A DNA stretch of 64,000 nt from contig NZ_BDBD01000021.1 of assembly GCF_001612805.1 (NCBI RefSeq), positions 1-64,000 on the forward strand, in the 5' to 3' direction. Source of the DNA: Nocardia coubleae NBRC 108252. GTDB taxonomy: Bacteria > Actinomycetota > Actinomycetes > Mycobacteriales > Mycobacteriaceae. The notes beneath the pieces were generated by a model. That model was given only the letters and a program-made list of their open reading frames with translations, did no database searches and was not told the origin of the DNA. The position numbers and the translations under genes are program-made. Shown piece after piece: positions 44,418 through 53,235 of the stretch. The stretch's first letter is position 1. Each line of letters starts with the position of its first letter.

Positions 44418-45266
44418 ATGGCGATCGAAGCCGGACCCGCCGTCGTCGCGGCACTGCGCGAGGACATCGACCGGCTGCTCGCCGCCGAACCCGATGTCCG
44501 CGCCGACGCCGAGGACTCCGTGCACCAGATGCGGGTGGCCACCCGCCGGTTGCGCAGCGTATTGCGTTCCTACCGCAAGCTTTTCGACAGCGACGCCGCC
44601 GCGGAAACCGTGACGGAGCTGAAGTGGCTCGCGGAACTGCTCGGGGTCGCCCGCGACGCGGAGGTCCGGGGTGAGCGGTTCACGAAACTGCTCGACGGGT
44701 TCGGCGAGGTGCCCACCGAGGTCACCCGCCGCCTGGTCGGCGCCGCCGACGACGCCTACGCCCAGGCCCATGAGGAGATCCTCACCGCTCTCGACGGCAA
44801 GCGGTACGCGGCCCTGCGCGAGGTGCTCACCACATGGCGCACCGATCCCCCGCTCGACGATTCCCTCGCGGGCGACGACGCGGACGACGTGTTCGCGCGC
44901 GTGCTCGGCCGCGACCGAAAACGCCTGCGCAAACTGGTCTTCGCCGAGCCGACCGCGACCCCCGCCGACCGGGTGGAACTGCTGCACGACATCCGCAAGG
45001 GCGCCAAGCGTTTACGTTATTCCTGCGAAGCGGCAGGCGAGGTTCTCGGCACCGACGCCACCGAACTGGGCACGCGTGCCAAACGCCTGCAATCGGTCCT
45101 GGGCGACCACCGCGACGCCGTGGAATCCCGCGAGGCCATCCTCGCCGCCGCAGGCGATTCCACCGACGCCACCGTCTACGAACTCCTCGCCGACACCGAG
45201 GAAGCCGCGGCGGGCCGGGCCATCGCGGGTTATCCCGCTGCCGCGGCGTTCATCTCGACCGACTGA
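44418..45266 (+). CDS. CHAD-domain protein
   Basis: The 282-residue protein consists of one helical CHAD domain with its conserved basic and His residues: DSVHQMRVATRRLRSVLRSY near residue 34, AKRLRYSCEAAGEV near 200 and LQSVLGDHRDAVES. CHAD domains bind inorganic polyphosphate. In mycobacteria, as I recall, the equivalent gene (Rv2226) carries an extra N-terminal CYTH (triphosphatase) domain; here that domain is absent. It begins three bases after pip. A role in polyphosphate binding is inferred from family only. Confidence 0.92.
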   Translation: MAIEAGPAVVAALREDIDRLLAAEPDVRADAEDSVHQMRVATRRLRSVLRSYRKLFDSDAAAETVTELKWLAELLGVARDAEVRGERFTKLLDGFGEVPTEVTRRLVGAADDAYAQAHEEILTALDGKRYAALREVLTTWRTDPPLDDSLAGDDADDVFARVLGRDRKRLRKLVFAEPTATPADRVELLHDIRKGAKRLRYSCEAAGEVLGTDATELGTRAKRLQSVLGDHRDAVESREAILAAAGDSTDATVYELLADTEEAAAGRAIAGYPAAAAFISTD

Positions 45267-45422
45267 CCACCGGCGAACCCGGCTGTCACGCACGACACCG
45301 GCCACGGCATGCCGAACTGAGTGTCGACCGAAAGGCTTTGCCGCCGTGCAGGATCGATGCCCCATCGGTCGCAGCGGATTCGAAAACGTCGGCAGCGCGT
45401 CGACCTCGACGCGCGCCGGGGC

Positions 45423-46880
45423 TCACTCGATGCCGGCGGGCGCGCCGTTCCCATCGGCGGAATAGGCGAATTCGATGGTTCTCGTCGCGGGATCGGCGGT
45501 GCGCAGGCGCACGGAGACCCGTTCGCCTTCCGGTGGCTTGCCCGCGCAGCGCGCCAGGATCGGTGGTTCGTCGACGAAGATCTCCGCGTCGCGGGAACCG
45601 TTGGCCTCGCGCAGGACCAGGGCGGCGAAGTCGGTGCCGACGCGGGGGCCGAGGATGGTGGCCTCGGTGAGGTCGACGCACGCGCGGTCGACCTTGTTGG
45701 CGAGGGAATCGGTGCGGCGCAGGGTTTCCGCGGCGGGCGCCAAGCCGTCGAGCACCCACTGCGGTACCTCGGTGCCCGCACAGTGCGCCAGGCAGATCTC
45801 GGTGGTGAAGCGGTCGGCCAGGCGGCGCAGCGGGGCGGTGACGTGGGCGTAGGGGGCGCCGATTGCGCTGTGCGTCAGCTGATCGGGAGTGGGGTCGTCG
45901 AGGTCGGCGAGCAGGGTGTAGCCGGCGCCGCGCAGCAGGGTGGTCGCCTCCGACATCAGGACCAGCCCGGCCGGGGTGTTGGGGTCGAGTGCTGCCAGCA
46001 TGCGGCCGACCGGCAGATCGTCGGGCCAAGCGATGTCGAGGGCGGCGGCGGTGCGACGCATCGAGGCGACGGCGGTGTCGGGCGGCGGCGGCATCGTGCG
46101 CAGCAGGCCGACCCGGGTTCCCTTGTGGTCGAGCATGATTCGTGCCGCGCACATACCGGTGAGCAGGGAGACCTGCTCGTTCCAGTCGTCGGCGGCGGTG
46201 CGCGGTTCCAGGTCGAGGCGCCAGTTGTCGCCGTGGCGCACCACGTCCTGGGCAGGCAGTCGCAGCGAGATCGCGCCACGCTCGAGACCGGCCTCGATCC
46301 GCAGCCGCCCGAATTCGGGTAGCGCGGCCAGCGAGGGGTGCAGCGTCCCGGCGTCGGCGGCGGCCTGGACCTGCTGATAGTCGAAGCGTTCCCGGGAGCG
46401 CACAAGGGCGCGCTCGACCGAAAAGCGAAGGGGCGCGGCGTCGTTGTCGAGTTCGACGGTCCACAGCGCGACGGGCCGGTCGACACCGGGCAGCAGGCTC
46501 GCGGTCCCCTCCGACAGCACGGGCGGATGCAGCGGCACGGTGCCGTCGGGGAGATAGAAGGTCTGGCCGCGTGATTCGGATTCGCGGGCAAGGGCACCGC
46601 CGGGCACGATCACCGCGCCGAGATCGGCGATGGCGTAGTGCAGGGTGAAACCGGTCGCGGTGCGTTCGAGATGCAGCGCCTGGTCCAGATCCATGGCGCT
46701 GGGAGGGTCGATGGTCACCAGCTCGAGGTCGGTGCGATCCACCCGGGTGCCCGCGAACGCGTCGACCGCGTCGCGGGCCTCGGAGACAGCCTCGGCCGGA
46801 TAGTCCGAGGCCAGTCCGAATTCGGAACGGATGGCGCCGAAATCGACCGGCGCCGAGACGATCCGTTGATGGAGTTCCAT
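45423..46880 (-). CDS. RNB-domain (RNase II/R-like) ribonuclease
   Basis: The 485-residue protein contains an RNB 3'-5' exoribonuclease catalytic domain: VTIDPPSAMDLDQALHLE carries the metal-binding aspartates, followed by HYAIADLGAVIVPGGALARE, RGQTFYLPDGTVPLHPPVLSEG, and the HSAIGAPYAHVTAPLRRLADR region. No clear cold-shock or S1 domain is present in front, so it is a minimal actinobacterial form. It probably degrades structured RNA in the cytoplasm. ATG 46880 (MELHQRI) is a natural start. No operon partner is evident. The 155 bases between it and the CHAD gene contain no recognised element. Confidence 0.9.
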   Translation of the reverse strand: MELHQRIVSAPVDFGAIRSEFGLASDYPAEAVSEARDAVDAFAGTRVDRTDLELVTIDPPSAMDLDQALHLERTATGFTLHYAIADLGAVIVPGGALARESESRGQTFYLPDGTVPLHPPVLSEGTASLLPGVDRPVALWTVELDNDAAPLRFSVERALVRSRERFDYQQVQAAADAGTLHPSLAALPEFGRLRIEAGLERGAISLRLPAQDVVRHGDNWRLDLEPRTAADDWNEQVSLLTGMCAARIMLDHKGTRVGLLRTMPPPPDTAVASMRRTAAALDIAWPDDLPVGRMLAALDPNTPAGLVLMSEATTLLRGAGYTLLADLDDPTPDQLTHSAIGAPYAHVTAPLRRLADRFTTEICLAHCAGTEVPQWVLDGLAPAAETLRRTDSLANKVDRACVDLTEATILGPRVGTDFAALVLREANGSRDAEIFVDEPPILARCAGKPPEGERVSVRLRTADPATRTIEFAYSADGNGAPAGIE

Positions 46881-46899
46881 CCTGGCAGCGTAGCGAGTT

Positions 46900-47232
46900 C
46901 TACTGCAGTGCCAGCATGGTGCCGTTGAGCTGATCGAACGGGCCGTACACGGTGAAGGTGACCCGGCCACCCGGCACCGACGACGACACGGCGGCCGCCG
47001 CGTCGAGCGCCTGACCGAACGAGGCCGCCGACGGATGCGGCAGACCGGCGACGGTCCGGCCGAACTTGTTCTGGTGCACCCAGGCGGTATCGGCCGGGCT
47101 CAGGTCGACCTGGACCCCGCCGGGCAGCGGGGTCACCGCGACCGCACTCGCCGAACCGGCACCCATCGAGGTGAGCACCGCGGCGGCTCCGGCGATCAAT
47201 GCACCGGCGACAATGGAACGAACTACCCGCAT
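46900..47232 (-). CDS. Small exported protein
   Basis: The 110-residue protein has a signal peptide (MRVVRSIVAGALIAGAAAVL...ASA, cleavage near VAVTP) and a mature part of about 80 residues with no cysteines. Patterns such as LPGGVQVDLSPADTAWVHQNKFGR and GGRVTFTVYGPFDQLNG (in part) suggest a small beta-rich domain, but the family is not recognised with certainty. ATG 47232 with AGGTCAC upstream is preferred over the longer frame. It lies 19 bases upstream of the RNB gene on the same strand. Confidence 0.65.
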   Translation of the reverse strand: MRVVRSIVAGALIAGAAAVLTSMGAGSASAVAVTPLPGGVQVDLSPADTAWVHQNKFGRTVAGLPHPSAASFGQALDAAAAVSSSVPGGRVTFTVYGPFDQLNGTMLALQ

Positions 47233-47449
47233 GGAAATGTGACCTGCTTCCGCGATCGATGTGTTGAGCCCGCACAATGGGCCCTGCCGACGGGCAACAC
47301 TCTATGACCTCGCTCACGTTCCCGACGAGTTCCCGCGCATATTCACCGCCCCGTCGCGCGTCTCGCACGAATTGTTACTGTGGCGGCGGCACATCCGGCA
47401 CCAGCCGGAAAGTGTTGCACCCACGTCGATAAATGGGAGTTCCGAGCGT

Positions 47450-47542
47450 ATGTCGTCGCTGATTTACGATTACCTGTTGCCGATCCTCGGGCCTGACCAG
47501 GCCACCTACTGGGCCCAGGTGCTGATGATCAACCCCGCCTGA
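47450..47542 (+). CDS. Candidate 30-residue small protein
   Basis: ATG 47450, with GGGAG 10 bases upstream, opens a 30-codon frame (MSSLIYDYLLPILGPDQATY...) with a hydrophobic, aromatic-rich sequence. It is followed 25 bases later by a perfect terminator hairpin (47568-47594), which would be the end of a short transcript. The 395-base stretch 47233-47627 otherwise has no gene. Codon usage cannot be judged at this length, so the call rests on the start, size and terminator only. Confidence 0.35.
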   Translation: MSSLIYDYLLPILGPDQATYWAQVLMINPA

Positions 47543-47567
47543 CTCACCGCCTCACGAATCAACATGT

Positions 47568-47594
47568 CGCCTCCCGTTAACCTGACGGGAGGCG
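47568..47594 (+). terminator. Terminator hairpin after candidate small ORF
   Basis: CGCCTCCCGT (47568-47577) pairs with ACGGGAGGCG (47585-47594) over a 7-base loop, followed by CCTTGTT. No larger gene ends nearby on the plus strand, so it must serve the 30-codon frame or a non-coding transcript. Confidence 0.55.
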
Positions 47595-47626
47595 CCTTGT
47601 TCCCTGGGCCGCTAGCATCCCGCTGC

Positions 47627-47989
47627 GTGAGTAGAACTACCGCCGCCCTCGCGGCAGGCACCGCCGTCTTCGCCCTGCTTCTGACCGGTTGCGGCGAGGA
47701 CTCGTCCACCGCCGCAGCCCCCGCAACCACCACCCCGGCCGTTCAGGTCGATCCCGGCAAGGCCGGCATGTTTGTGGTGAGCTATCGCAACGCTTTCCCG
47801 AAGCTGGCCGCAGGCCGTGACGACCTAGCGGTGAGCGGGGTGCTCAACCAGACGTGCTCCGACATCAAGGCGGGCAAGTCCGAGGCCGACACCATCGCCG
47901 GGATCGTGAAGAGCTCGACCAACGGCTCCGTCTCGGCCACGGAGCAGGAAGCGCGCGCGGTCTACGACATGGCCAAGCTGATGTGCTGA
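47627..47989 (+). CDS. DUF732-like small lipoprotein
   Basis: This 120-residue precursor starts at GTG 47627 and has a lipobox (LLLTGCGED) followed by an Ala/Thr-rich linker. The folded part, with NQTCSDIKAGKSEADTI and a final AVYDMAKLMC, resembles DUF732 domains, small helical secreted domains with one disulphide that are abundant in mycobacteria and Nocardia. Function unknown. The longer upstream frame lacks a signal peptide and would read through the terminator. A bidirectional hairpin at 48007-48034 follows. Confidence 0.78.
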   Translation: MSRTTAALAAGTAVFALLLTGCGEDSSTAAAPATTTPAVQVDPGKAGMFVVSYRNAFPKLAAGRDDLAVSGVLNQTCSDIKAGKSEADTIAGIVKSSTNGSVSATEQEARAVYDMAKLMC

Positions 47990-48006
47990 GTCCCCCGGAC
48001 AGACGA

Positions 48007-48034
48007 GGCGGCGGTCCCGTGCGGGACCGCCGCC
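48007..48034. terminator. Bidirectional terminator between DUF732 gene and rnpB
   Basis: GGCGGCGGTCCC (48007-48018) pairs perfectly with GGGACCGCCGCC (48023-48034) over a 4-base loop. It lies 17 bases from the lipoprotein stop and about 15 bases beyond the 3' end of the RNase P RNA on the minus strand. Confidence 0.85.
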
Positions 48035-48049
48035 TTCGTCGTTTCCTGG

Positions 48050-48466
<417 letters not shown>

Positions 48467-48496
48467 CCGCCATGGTACTCGGTACGGTTATCAGTC

Positions 48497-49384
48497 ATGG
48501 AACGTGTCGACGTCAGTTTCCCATCGGGTGACCAGCAATGCGCCGCATGGCTCTACCTCCCCGATGGTGCGCCGAGGCCGCGTCCGCTGGTGATCATGGG
48601 ACACGGGCTGGGGGCGACCCGCGAGATGGGGTTGGATCGGTATGCGCGACGCTTCGTCGCGGCGGGAATGGGGGTGCTGGCCTTCGACTATCGGCATTTC
48701 GGCGCCAGTGAGGGTGCGCCCCGCCAGGTGCTCAATATCGCCAGGCAGCGTCAGGACTGGAAGGCCGCGATCGCGTACGCGCGCAGCATCCGCGGCTTCG
48801 ACGCCACCCGCATCGCATTGTGGGGCACATCTTTCGGTGGTGGGCATGTGCTTTCCGTCGCTCCCGACGACGACTATCTGGCGGCCGTGGTCGCCCAGGT
48901 GCCGTTCACCAGTGGCTGGGCGTCGGCGCGAGCCAAGGGACCGATCAGCCTGACCAAGGTGGCGACCGTCGCCATGACCGATCTGCTGTTCGGCCCGTTG
49001 CGCCGCAAGCCGATTCGCATCCGCCTGGCAGGCCGCAAACGCGCCGCCGCCCTGATGAGTGCCTCCGATGTGCCCGAGGGCTTCGGCAGGCTCGCCGAGG
49101 AGAGCCCGACCTACGATCCCAAAGTGGGTGCGCGCGTGGCTTTCTCCACCCTGTTCGACGCCCCCGGCCGACGCGCCAAGTCGCTGAAGGTCCCGGTGCT
49201 GTACACGATCGCCGAGAACGATTCCGTCGCACCGTCCGGTCCCACCCGCAAGGCCGCCGCACGCACCAAACACGCGGTGGTCAAGGAGTACCCGGTCGGC
49301 CACTTCGACGTGTACTTCGACGACGTCTTCGAACAGGTCGTGCGCGACCAGACCGACTTCCTGGTGTCGATCCTGCGCCCCTGA
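48497..49384 (+). CDS. Alpha/beta hydrolase
   Basis: This 295-residue serine hydrolase shows LVIMGHGLGATREMG (oxyanion HG), LAFDYRHFGASEG, nucleophile in ALWGTSFGGGHVL, acid in YTIAENDSVAP and His in YPVGHFDVYF. The layout resembles polyketide-hydrolase or DLH-like families that accept small esters. ATG 48497 starts just upstream of the 5' side of rnpB on the opposite strand; the 30-base gap must hold both promoters or they overlap. No partner gene. Confidence 0.88.
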   Translation: MERVDVSFPSGDQQCAAWLYLPDGAPRPRPLVIMGHGLGATREMGLDRYARRFVAAGMGVLAFDYRHFGASEGAPRQVLNIARQRQDWKAAIAYARSIRGFDATRIALWGTSFGGGHVLSVAPDDDYLAAVVAQVPFTSGWASARAKGPISLTKVATVAMTDLLFGPLRRKPIRIRLAGRKRAAALMSASDVPEGFGRLAEESPTYDPKVGARVAFSTLFDAPGRRAKSLKVPVLYTIAENDSVAPSGPTRKAAARTKHAVVKEYPVGHFDVYFDDVFEQVVRDQTDFLVSILRP

Positions 49385-49502
49385 TCACGCGGGCATCCGT
49401 CTGCGCCGAACAGGATGGCACCGAGAACCGGCTCAGGCGGTGACGGCGCCGCAATGACCTCACAGGTCATGGTGCCGCTGTCGGCGTGGTGGATAGGGTC
49501 GG

Positions 49503-50294
49503 GTGGTGATGGAGGCGCGGATCGGTTCGCTGGTGCGGGAGTGGCGGCAGCGGCGCAAGCTGAGTCAGCTCGATCTGGCGTTGGTGGCCGATACTTCGGC
49601 GCGACACCTGTCGTATGTGGAGACGGGGCGATCGCAGCCGAGCCGGGCGATGGTGCTCCGGTTGTGCGAGGCACTGGAAGTACCGCTGCGGGAACGGAAT
49701 ACGTTGTTGCTGGCGGCCGGGTTCGCCCCCGCCTACCGGGAGTCGCGGCTCGATGACGCCGAGCTCGCGGCCGCGCGAGCCGCGATCGACACCATGCTGC
49801 GCGCGCACGAACCGTATCCGGCGGTGGTCGTGGACCGGTGGTGGGATGTGGTGGCGGGCAATGCGGCCATGCCACTGCTGATGAGCGGAGTACCCGAGCA
49901 CCTGCTGCTCCCCCGGCCCAATGTCTACCGCCTGGTGTTGCACCCCGACGGTCTCGCCGGACGCTTGGAGAACCTGCACCAGGTCAGGGAACTGTTCCTC
50001 GAACGACTGCTGCGGCAGGCCGAGTCGACCGGCGACGCACGACTACGCGCGCTCTACGACGAAGTGAACGACTATGCGGCGCCGCGGGATTCGCCGGGCA
50101 GACCCGAACCGACGGGCCCGTTCCAGGTGCCGATCCGCATCACCAGCCCAGCGGGCACGCTGTCGATGTTCTCCACCATGGCCACCTTCGGCGCACCCGC
50201 CGACGTGACCCTGTCGGAGCTGGCCGTCGAGTTCTTCTACCCACTCGACGACTTCACCGCCACCGTCATGAAACAGGGCGCAGCATCGCGATGA
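49503..50294 (+). CDS. XRE-family regulator with MmyB-like ligand domain
   Basis: The 263-residue regulator has an N-terminal helix-turn-helix of the XRE type: LVREWRQRRKLSQLDLALVADTSARHLSYVETGRSQPS. This is followed by the MmyB-like domain (PF17765) with PYPAVVVDRWWDVVAGNAAM, LHPDGLAGRLENL and a C-terminal FEFYPLDD-type ending (here VEFFYPLDDFTA). The domain in MmyB binds a fatty acid, so lipid sensing is possible. It may start at GTG 49503 or ATG 49509. It is convergent with the S1 protease gene; a terminator overlaps its stop codon. Confidence 0.9.
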   Translation: MVMEARIGSLVREWRQRRKLSQLDLALVADTSARHLSYVETGRSQPSRAMVLRLCEALEVPLRERNTLLLAAGFAPAYRESRLDDAELAAARAAIDTMLRAHEPYPAVVVDRWWDVVAGNAAMPLLMSGVPEHLLLPRPNVYRLVLHPDGLAGRLENLHQVRELFLERLLRQAESTGDARLRALYDEVNDYAAPRDSPGRPEPTGPFQVPIRITSPAGTLSMFSTMATFGAPADVTLSELAVEFFYPLDDFTATVMKQGAASR

Positions 50295-50304
50295 TGCTGC
50301 GCCC
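50276..50304. terminator. Terminator overlapping the XRE stop codon
   Basis: GGGCGCAGCATC (50276-50287) pairs perfectly with GATGCTGCGCCC (50293-50304) over 5 bases. The stem spans the XRE gene's TGA (50292-50294) and lies 21 bases from the convergent protease stop, so it can terminate both. Confidence 0.8.
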
Positions 50305-50324
50305 CTGCGTGTTTCGTGCGGCGA

Positions 50325-51029
50325 TCAGATCGGCTGGAAGCCCGCGCCGACCCCACCCGCGCGATTCACCACGTCGAGGATCACCTCGATCGGCTGGAAG
50401 TAGGCGGGCGAGTGGATCGGGTTGGCGCCGTTGGTGCACGGCACGTCGAAGTCCACGGGGCCGAGGCCGGTGAGCCTGCCCTGGTTCATGCCGACGAGCC
50501 GGTCACCGACAACCACCGGACCACCGGAATCGCCCGGCTGCGAGCAGTACTGGTTGATCGAGTTGCCCTCGAGCTCACCCCACACCACACCACAGCTGCG
50601 GCCGCTGGTGCGCCCGTCGGAGCACACGGTGGAGCCCGGCGCGGGCGCGGGGCCCAGGCCCGCCACGGTGGTCTGGCCTATTGTGCGCGTGGGCACCACC
50701 TTGGACGCATCCAGTTGCAGCACAGCGAAATCCAGGTAGTCACCGTCGTCGGAGAAGGCGACGGTACCGATCACGCCGGCGTGCAGCGCCTGCTCCGCGC
50801 CGACCTTGGCACCGGTCGACGCGCAGTGCCCGGCGGTGAGACCGACCAGCCGGCCCGCGTTGTCGTGGCCGATGGCCGTGAGCGAGCAGCCGGAGTTGTT
50901 GTCGAAGACGATGCCCGAACCGGCACCGAGCACCACGCTCGGATCAGCCGACACGCTGCCTACACCGGCAGACGTGGTGAGCGCCCCCGCGATGGCCGCC
51001 GCGAACGCCGCCATCCGTAGAAACTTCAT
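50325..51029 (-). CDS. Secreted S1-family serine protease
   Basis: The 234-residue precursor has a signal peptide (MKFLRMAAFAAAIAGALTTS...VSA) and a mature chymotrypsin-like protease of streptogrisin-type size. The triad is His68 in LTAGHC, Asp100 in GDYLDFAVLQL and Ser168 in QPGDSGGPVV. Three cysteine pairs are likely. No propeptide of the alpha-lytic type is visible, so activation differs from streptogrisins. ATG 51029 is chosen since the signal peptide begins there; AAGGTACTT lies just upstream. It is presumably extracellular. Confidence 0.93.
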   Translation of the reverse strand: MKFLRMAAFAAAIAGALTTSAGVGSVSADPSVVLGAGSGIVFDNNSGCSLTAIGHDNAGRLVGLTAGHCASTGAKVGAEQALHAGVIGTVAFSDDGDYLDFAVLQLDASKVVPTRTIGQTTVAGLGPAPAPGSTVCSDGRTSGRSCGVVWGELEGNSINQYCSQPGDSGGPVVVGDRLVGMNQGRLTGLGPVDFDVPCTNGANPIHSPAYFQPIEVILDVVNRAGGVGAGFQPI

Positions 51030-51127
51030 CAAGTACCTTTCTCCACGGCCGCGACCGGCTATGCGTCGACGTGACGCGCATCGCGAACCCGGGCGACCGT
51101 ACCGCGCCCGGGTGACACGGGGCCACC

Positions 51128-52471
51128 TCAGAGATAGGAAGTGTCGTTGACCAGGCGCACCGAAGCGCCACCGTCGGGATAGAACTCGGCGATACACAGC
51201 GACGCCAGGTCCAGATGCAACCGGTAGAGCAGCGACGGGCCGACCCCGAGCGCCAGCTGCAGCAAGGTCTTGATGGGGGTGACATGACTGACCACGACGA
51301 CGTTCTCACCGGGATACAGCGCCACCAGGTCGCGGCGTACACCCTCGATCCGTTCGCGCACCTGGTCGAAGCTCTCGCCACCGGGCGCGGGGATCGACGG
51401 GTCGCCCAGCCAGTCGGCGTGCAGCGCCGGATCGCGCTGTGCCGCTTCGGCGAAGGTGAGTCCTTCCCACTGGCCGAAATCGGTTTCGATGAGGCCGTCG
51501 AGAATGCGCAGGGGCACATCGAGTGCGGTGGCGGCGGCCTCGGCGGTGGAACAGGCCCGCTGCAGCGGTGAGCTCACGACGGCGGCGATATCGCCTTTGG
51601 CGGCAAGCATTTTCGCGGCGCGATCGGCCTGTTCGCGGCCGAGGTCGGTGAGGGGCGGGTTGCCGCGGCCGGAGTAGCGGCGTTGCACCGACAGCTCGGT
51701 TTGGCCGTGGCGCAGCAGGAGCAGGCGGGTGGGGCGGCCGATGGCGCCGGTCCAGCCCGGGGAATAGGTGGAAACTTTTTGGGCGGCAGGCGATTCCGTC
51801 TTGTCCGCGCCACCGACGACGATCTGCTCACCTGTCGGCGTGACAGCCACCTGCTCGCCCGTCGGCGTGACAGCGGCCTTGTCGCCGGCCGGGGTCACGG
51901 TTACGCCCGAAGTAGTCGATGCTTCGTCGTCGGCGACGACGCTCGGCTCCACCTCGGCTGCGGCTCGATCATCTGCCGCGCCGAGGGCGACCTGATCTCC
52001 CGGCGTGTAGCCCGCGGCGAGAGACTCGCGAACGGTGCCGACGAGGGCGCCGTCGTCCATCGCCTCGTTCGCCAGCCGGTCGGCGTGGGAGTTCTCGGCG
52101 CGCGGGATCCAAGTGAAGCTCACGCGCTCGAAACCGGCGACCAGCCGACGTGCCTGTTCGGCGAGCGGAATCATGGAGGCGTGCTTGATCTTCCAGCGGC
52201 CCGACATCTGTTCGACGACGAGCTTGGAGTCCATGCGTACCGTCACCACCCGCGCACCGAGTTCGGTCGCGGCTTCCAGACCCGCGATCAGACCACGGTA
52301 TTCGGCCACATTGTTCGTGGTGACGCCGACATATTCCTTGCGTTCGGCCAGCACGCGCACATGGTCGTCGGCGAAGACCACCGCGCCGTAGCCGGCCGGG
52401 CCGGGATTGCCGCGTGAGCCGCCGTCGGCTTCGACGATCACCTCACGCACGCCAACCGGCCCAGCGCTCAC
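51128..52471 (-). CDS. Bifunctional RNase H / acid phosphatase
   Basis: The 447-residue protein fuses RNase HI and a histidine phosphatase, as in Rv2228c. Residues about 1-135 carry the RNase H catalytic acids in VEADGGSRGNPGPAGYGAV, NNVAEYRGL, VRMDSKLVVEQ and NSHADRLAN. Residues about 240-447 have the phosphatase LLLLRHGQTELS, VVSSPLQRA, IETDFGQWEG and VVSHVTPIK. In mycobacteria the C-terminal part acts as an alpha-ribazole phosphatase in cobalamin synthesis, which suits cobC and cobD nearby. A linker of about 95 residues contains three 9-residue repeats of VAVTPTGEQ type. GTG 52471 overlaps the zinc-ribbon stop (GTGA), so the genes are coupled. Confidence 0.93.
   Translation of the reverse strand: MSAGPVGVREVIVEADGGSRGNPGPAGYGAVVFADDHVRVLAERKEYVGVTTNNVAEYRGLIAGLEAATELGARVVTVRMDSKLVVEQMSGRWKIKHASMIPLAEQARRLVAGFERVSFTWIPRAENSHADRLANEAMDDGALVGTVRESLAAGYTPGDQVALGAADDRAAAEVEPSVVADDEASTTSGVTVTPAGDKAAVTPTGEQVAVTPTGEQIVVGGADKTESPAAQKVSTYSPGWTGAIGRPTRLLLLRHGQTELSVQRRYSGRGNPPLTDLGREQADRAAKMLAAKGDIAAVVSSPLQRACSTAEAAATALDVPLRILDGLIETDFGQWEGLTFAEAAQRDPALHADWLGDPSIPAPGGESFDQVRERIEGVRRDLVALYPGENVVVVSHVTPIKTLLQLALGVGPSLLYRLHLDLASLCIAEFYPDGGASVRLVNDTSYL
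51824..51904 (-). repeat. Three 27-base tandem repeats in the RNase H/phosphatase linker
   Basis: Units 51824-51850, 51851-51877 and 51878-51904 encode VAVTPTGEQ, AAVTPTGEQ and VTVTPAGDK. The first two differ at few bases; the third has drifted further. The unit is a multiple of three, so copy-number change would leave the reading frame intact. Confidence 0.75.
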
Positions 52472-53205
52472 AGTCCGGATTCCTTGGTGCGCACCATGAT
52501 CGCGCCGCATTCGGGGCAGCGGACCACCGCGTCGGGTGCGGCCTTGGCGATGCGCTGCATCTCACCGCGGTCGATCTCGATGCGGCACGCACCGCAGCGG
52601 CGGGCCTGCAGCAGGGCGGCACCGACACCGTGGGCGGCGCGCTGCTTGTCGTAGACGGCGAGCAGTTCGCCGGGGAACAGGCCGATCAGGGCGGCGCGGT
52701 CGTTCTCGCACCGTTGCTGGGCGACCTCCAGGTCGGCCATCGCCTCGTCGCGCAGGCGTTCGGCGTCGGCCAGGTCCTGGTCGGCCTTGCTGAGCCGGGC
52801 ACCGGCGTGGTCGTGGTCGGCGGCCATCGCCTCACGCTGCTCCATCACGGTCAGCAGTTCGTCCTCGAGGACGGCGCGACGGCGTTCCAGGCTGCCCAAT
52901 TCGTGCTGGAGTTCGGAGAGCTGTTTGGCGGCGACGGAGCCCGAGGTGAGCATGGCGCGGTCGCGGTCCTCACGCTTGCGCACCGCCTCGACCTCACCCT
53001 CGAGTTTGCGGATGTCACGATCCAGGTCGTCGATGCCGATCTCGACCGCGACCGCGGCGTCCTTGTAGCCGTTGCGTTCGGCCGCCAGCCGCGCGACCTC
53101 CTGCTGTTCGGGCAGCGCGGTGCGCCGGTGCGCGATCCGCGTCAGCTCGGCATCGACAGCGGCGAGCTGCAACAGCTTGGACTGGACCGACGGTTCGACA
53201 TTCAA
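52468..53205 (-). CDS. C4-type zinc-ribbon protein with coiled coil (Rv2229c type)
   Basis: This protein of about 245 residues has a long N-terminal coiled coil (residues about 10-170, with heptads such as LERRRAVLEDELLTVMEQRE) and a C-terminal zinc ribbon with cysteine pairs CGAC and CPEC. The family is conserved in actinobacteria beside the RNase H and Nif3 genes and was linked to flagella/nucleic-acid binding by name only; function is unknown. TTG 53205 with AGGAG upstream is preferred over ATG 53226. The stop overlaps the RNase H start. Confidence 0.9.
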   Translation of the reverse strand: MNVEPSVQSKLLQLAAVDAELTRIAHRRTALPEQQEVARLAAERNGYKDAAVAVEIGIDDLDRDIRKLEGEVEAVRKREDRDRAMLTSGSVAAKQLSELQHELGSLERRRAVLEDELLTVMEQREAMAADHDHAGARLSKADQDLADAERLRDEAMADLEVAQQRCENDRAALIGLFPGELLAVYDKQRAAHGVGAALLQARRCGACRIEIDRGEMQRIAKAAPDAVVRCPECGAIMVRTKESGL

Positions 53206-53235
53206 CGGGCACGAACTCCTGAACACGGTGGACGG

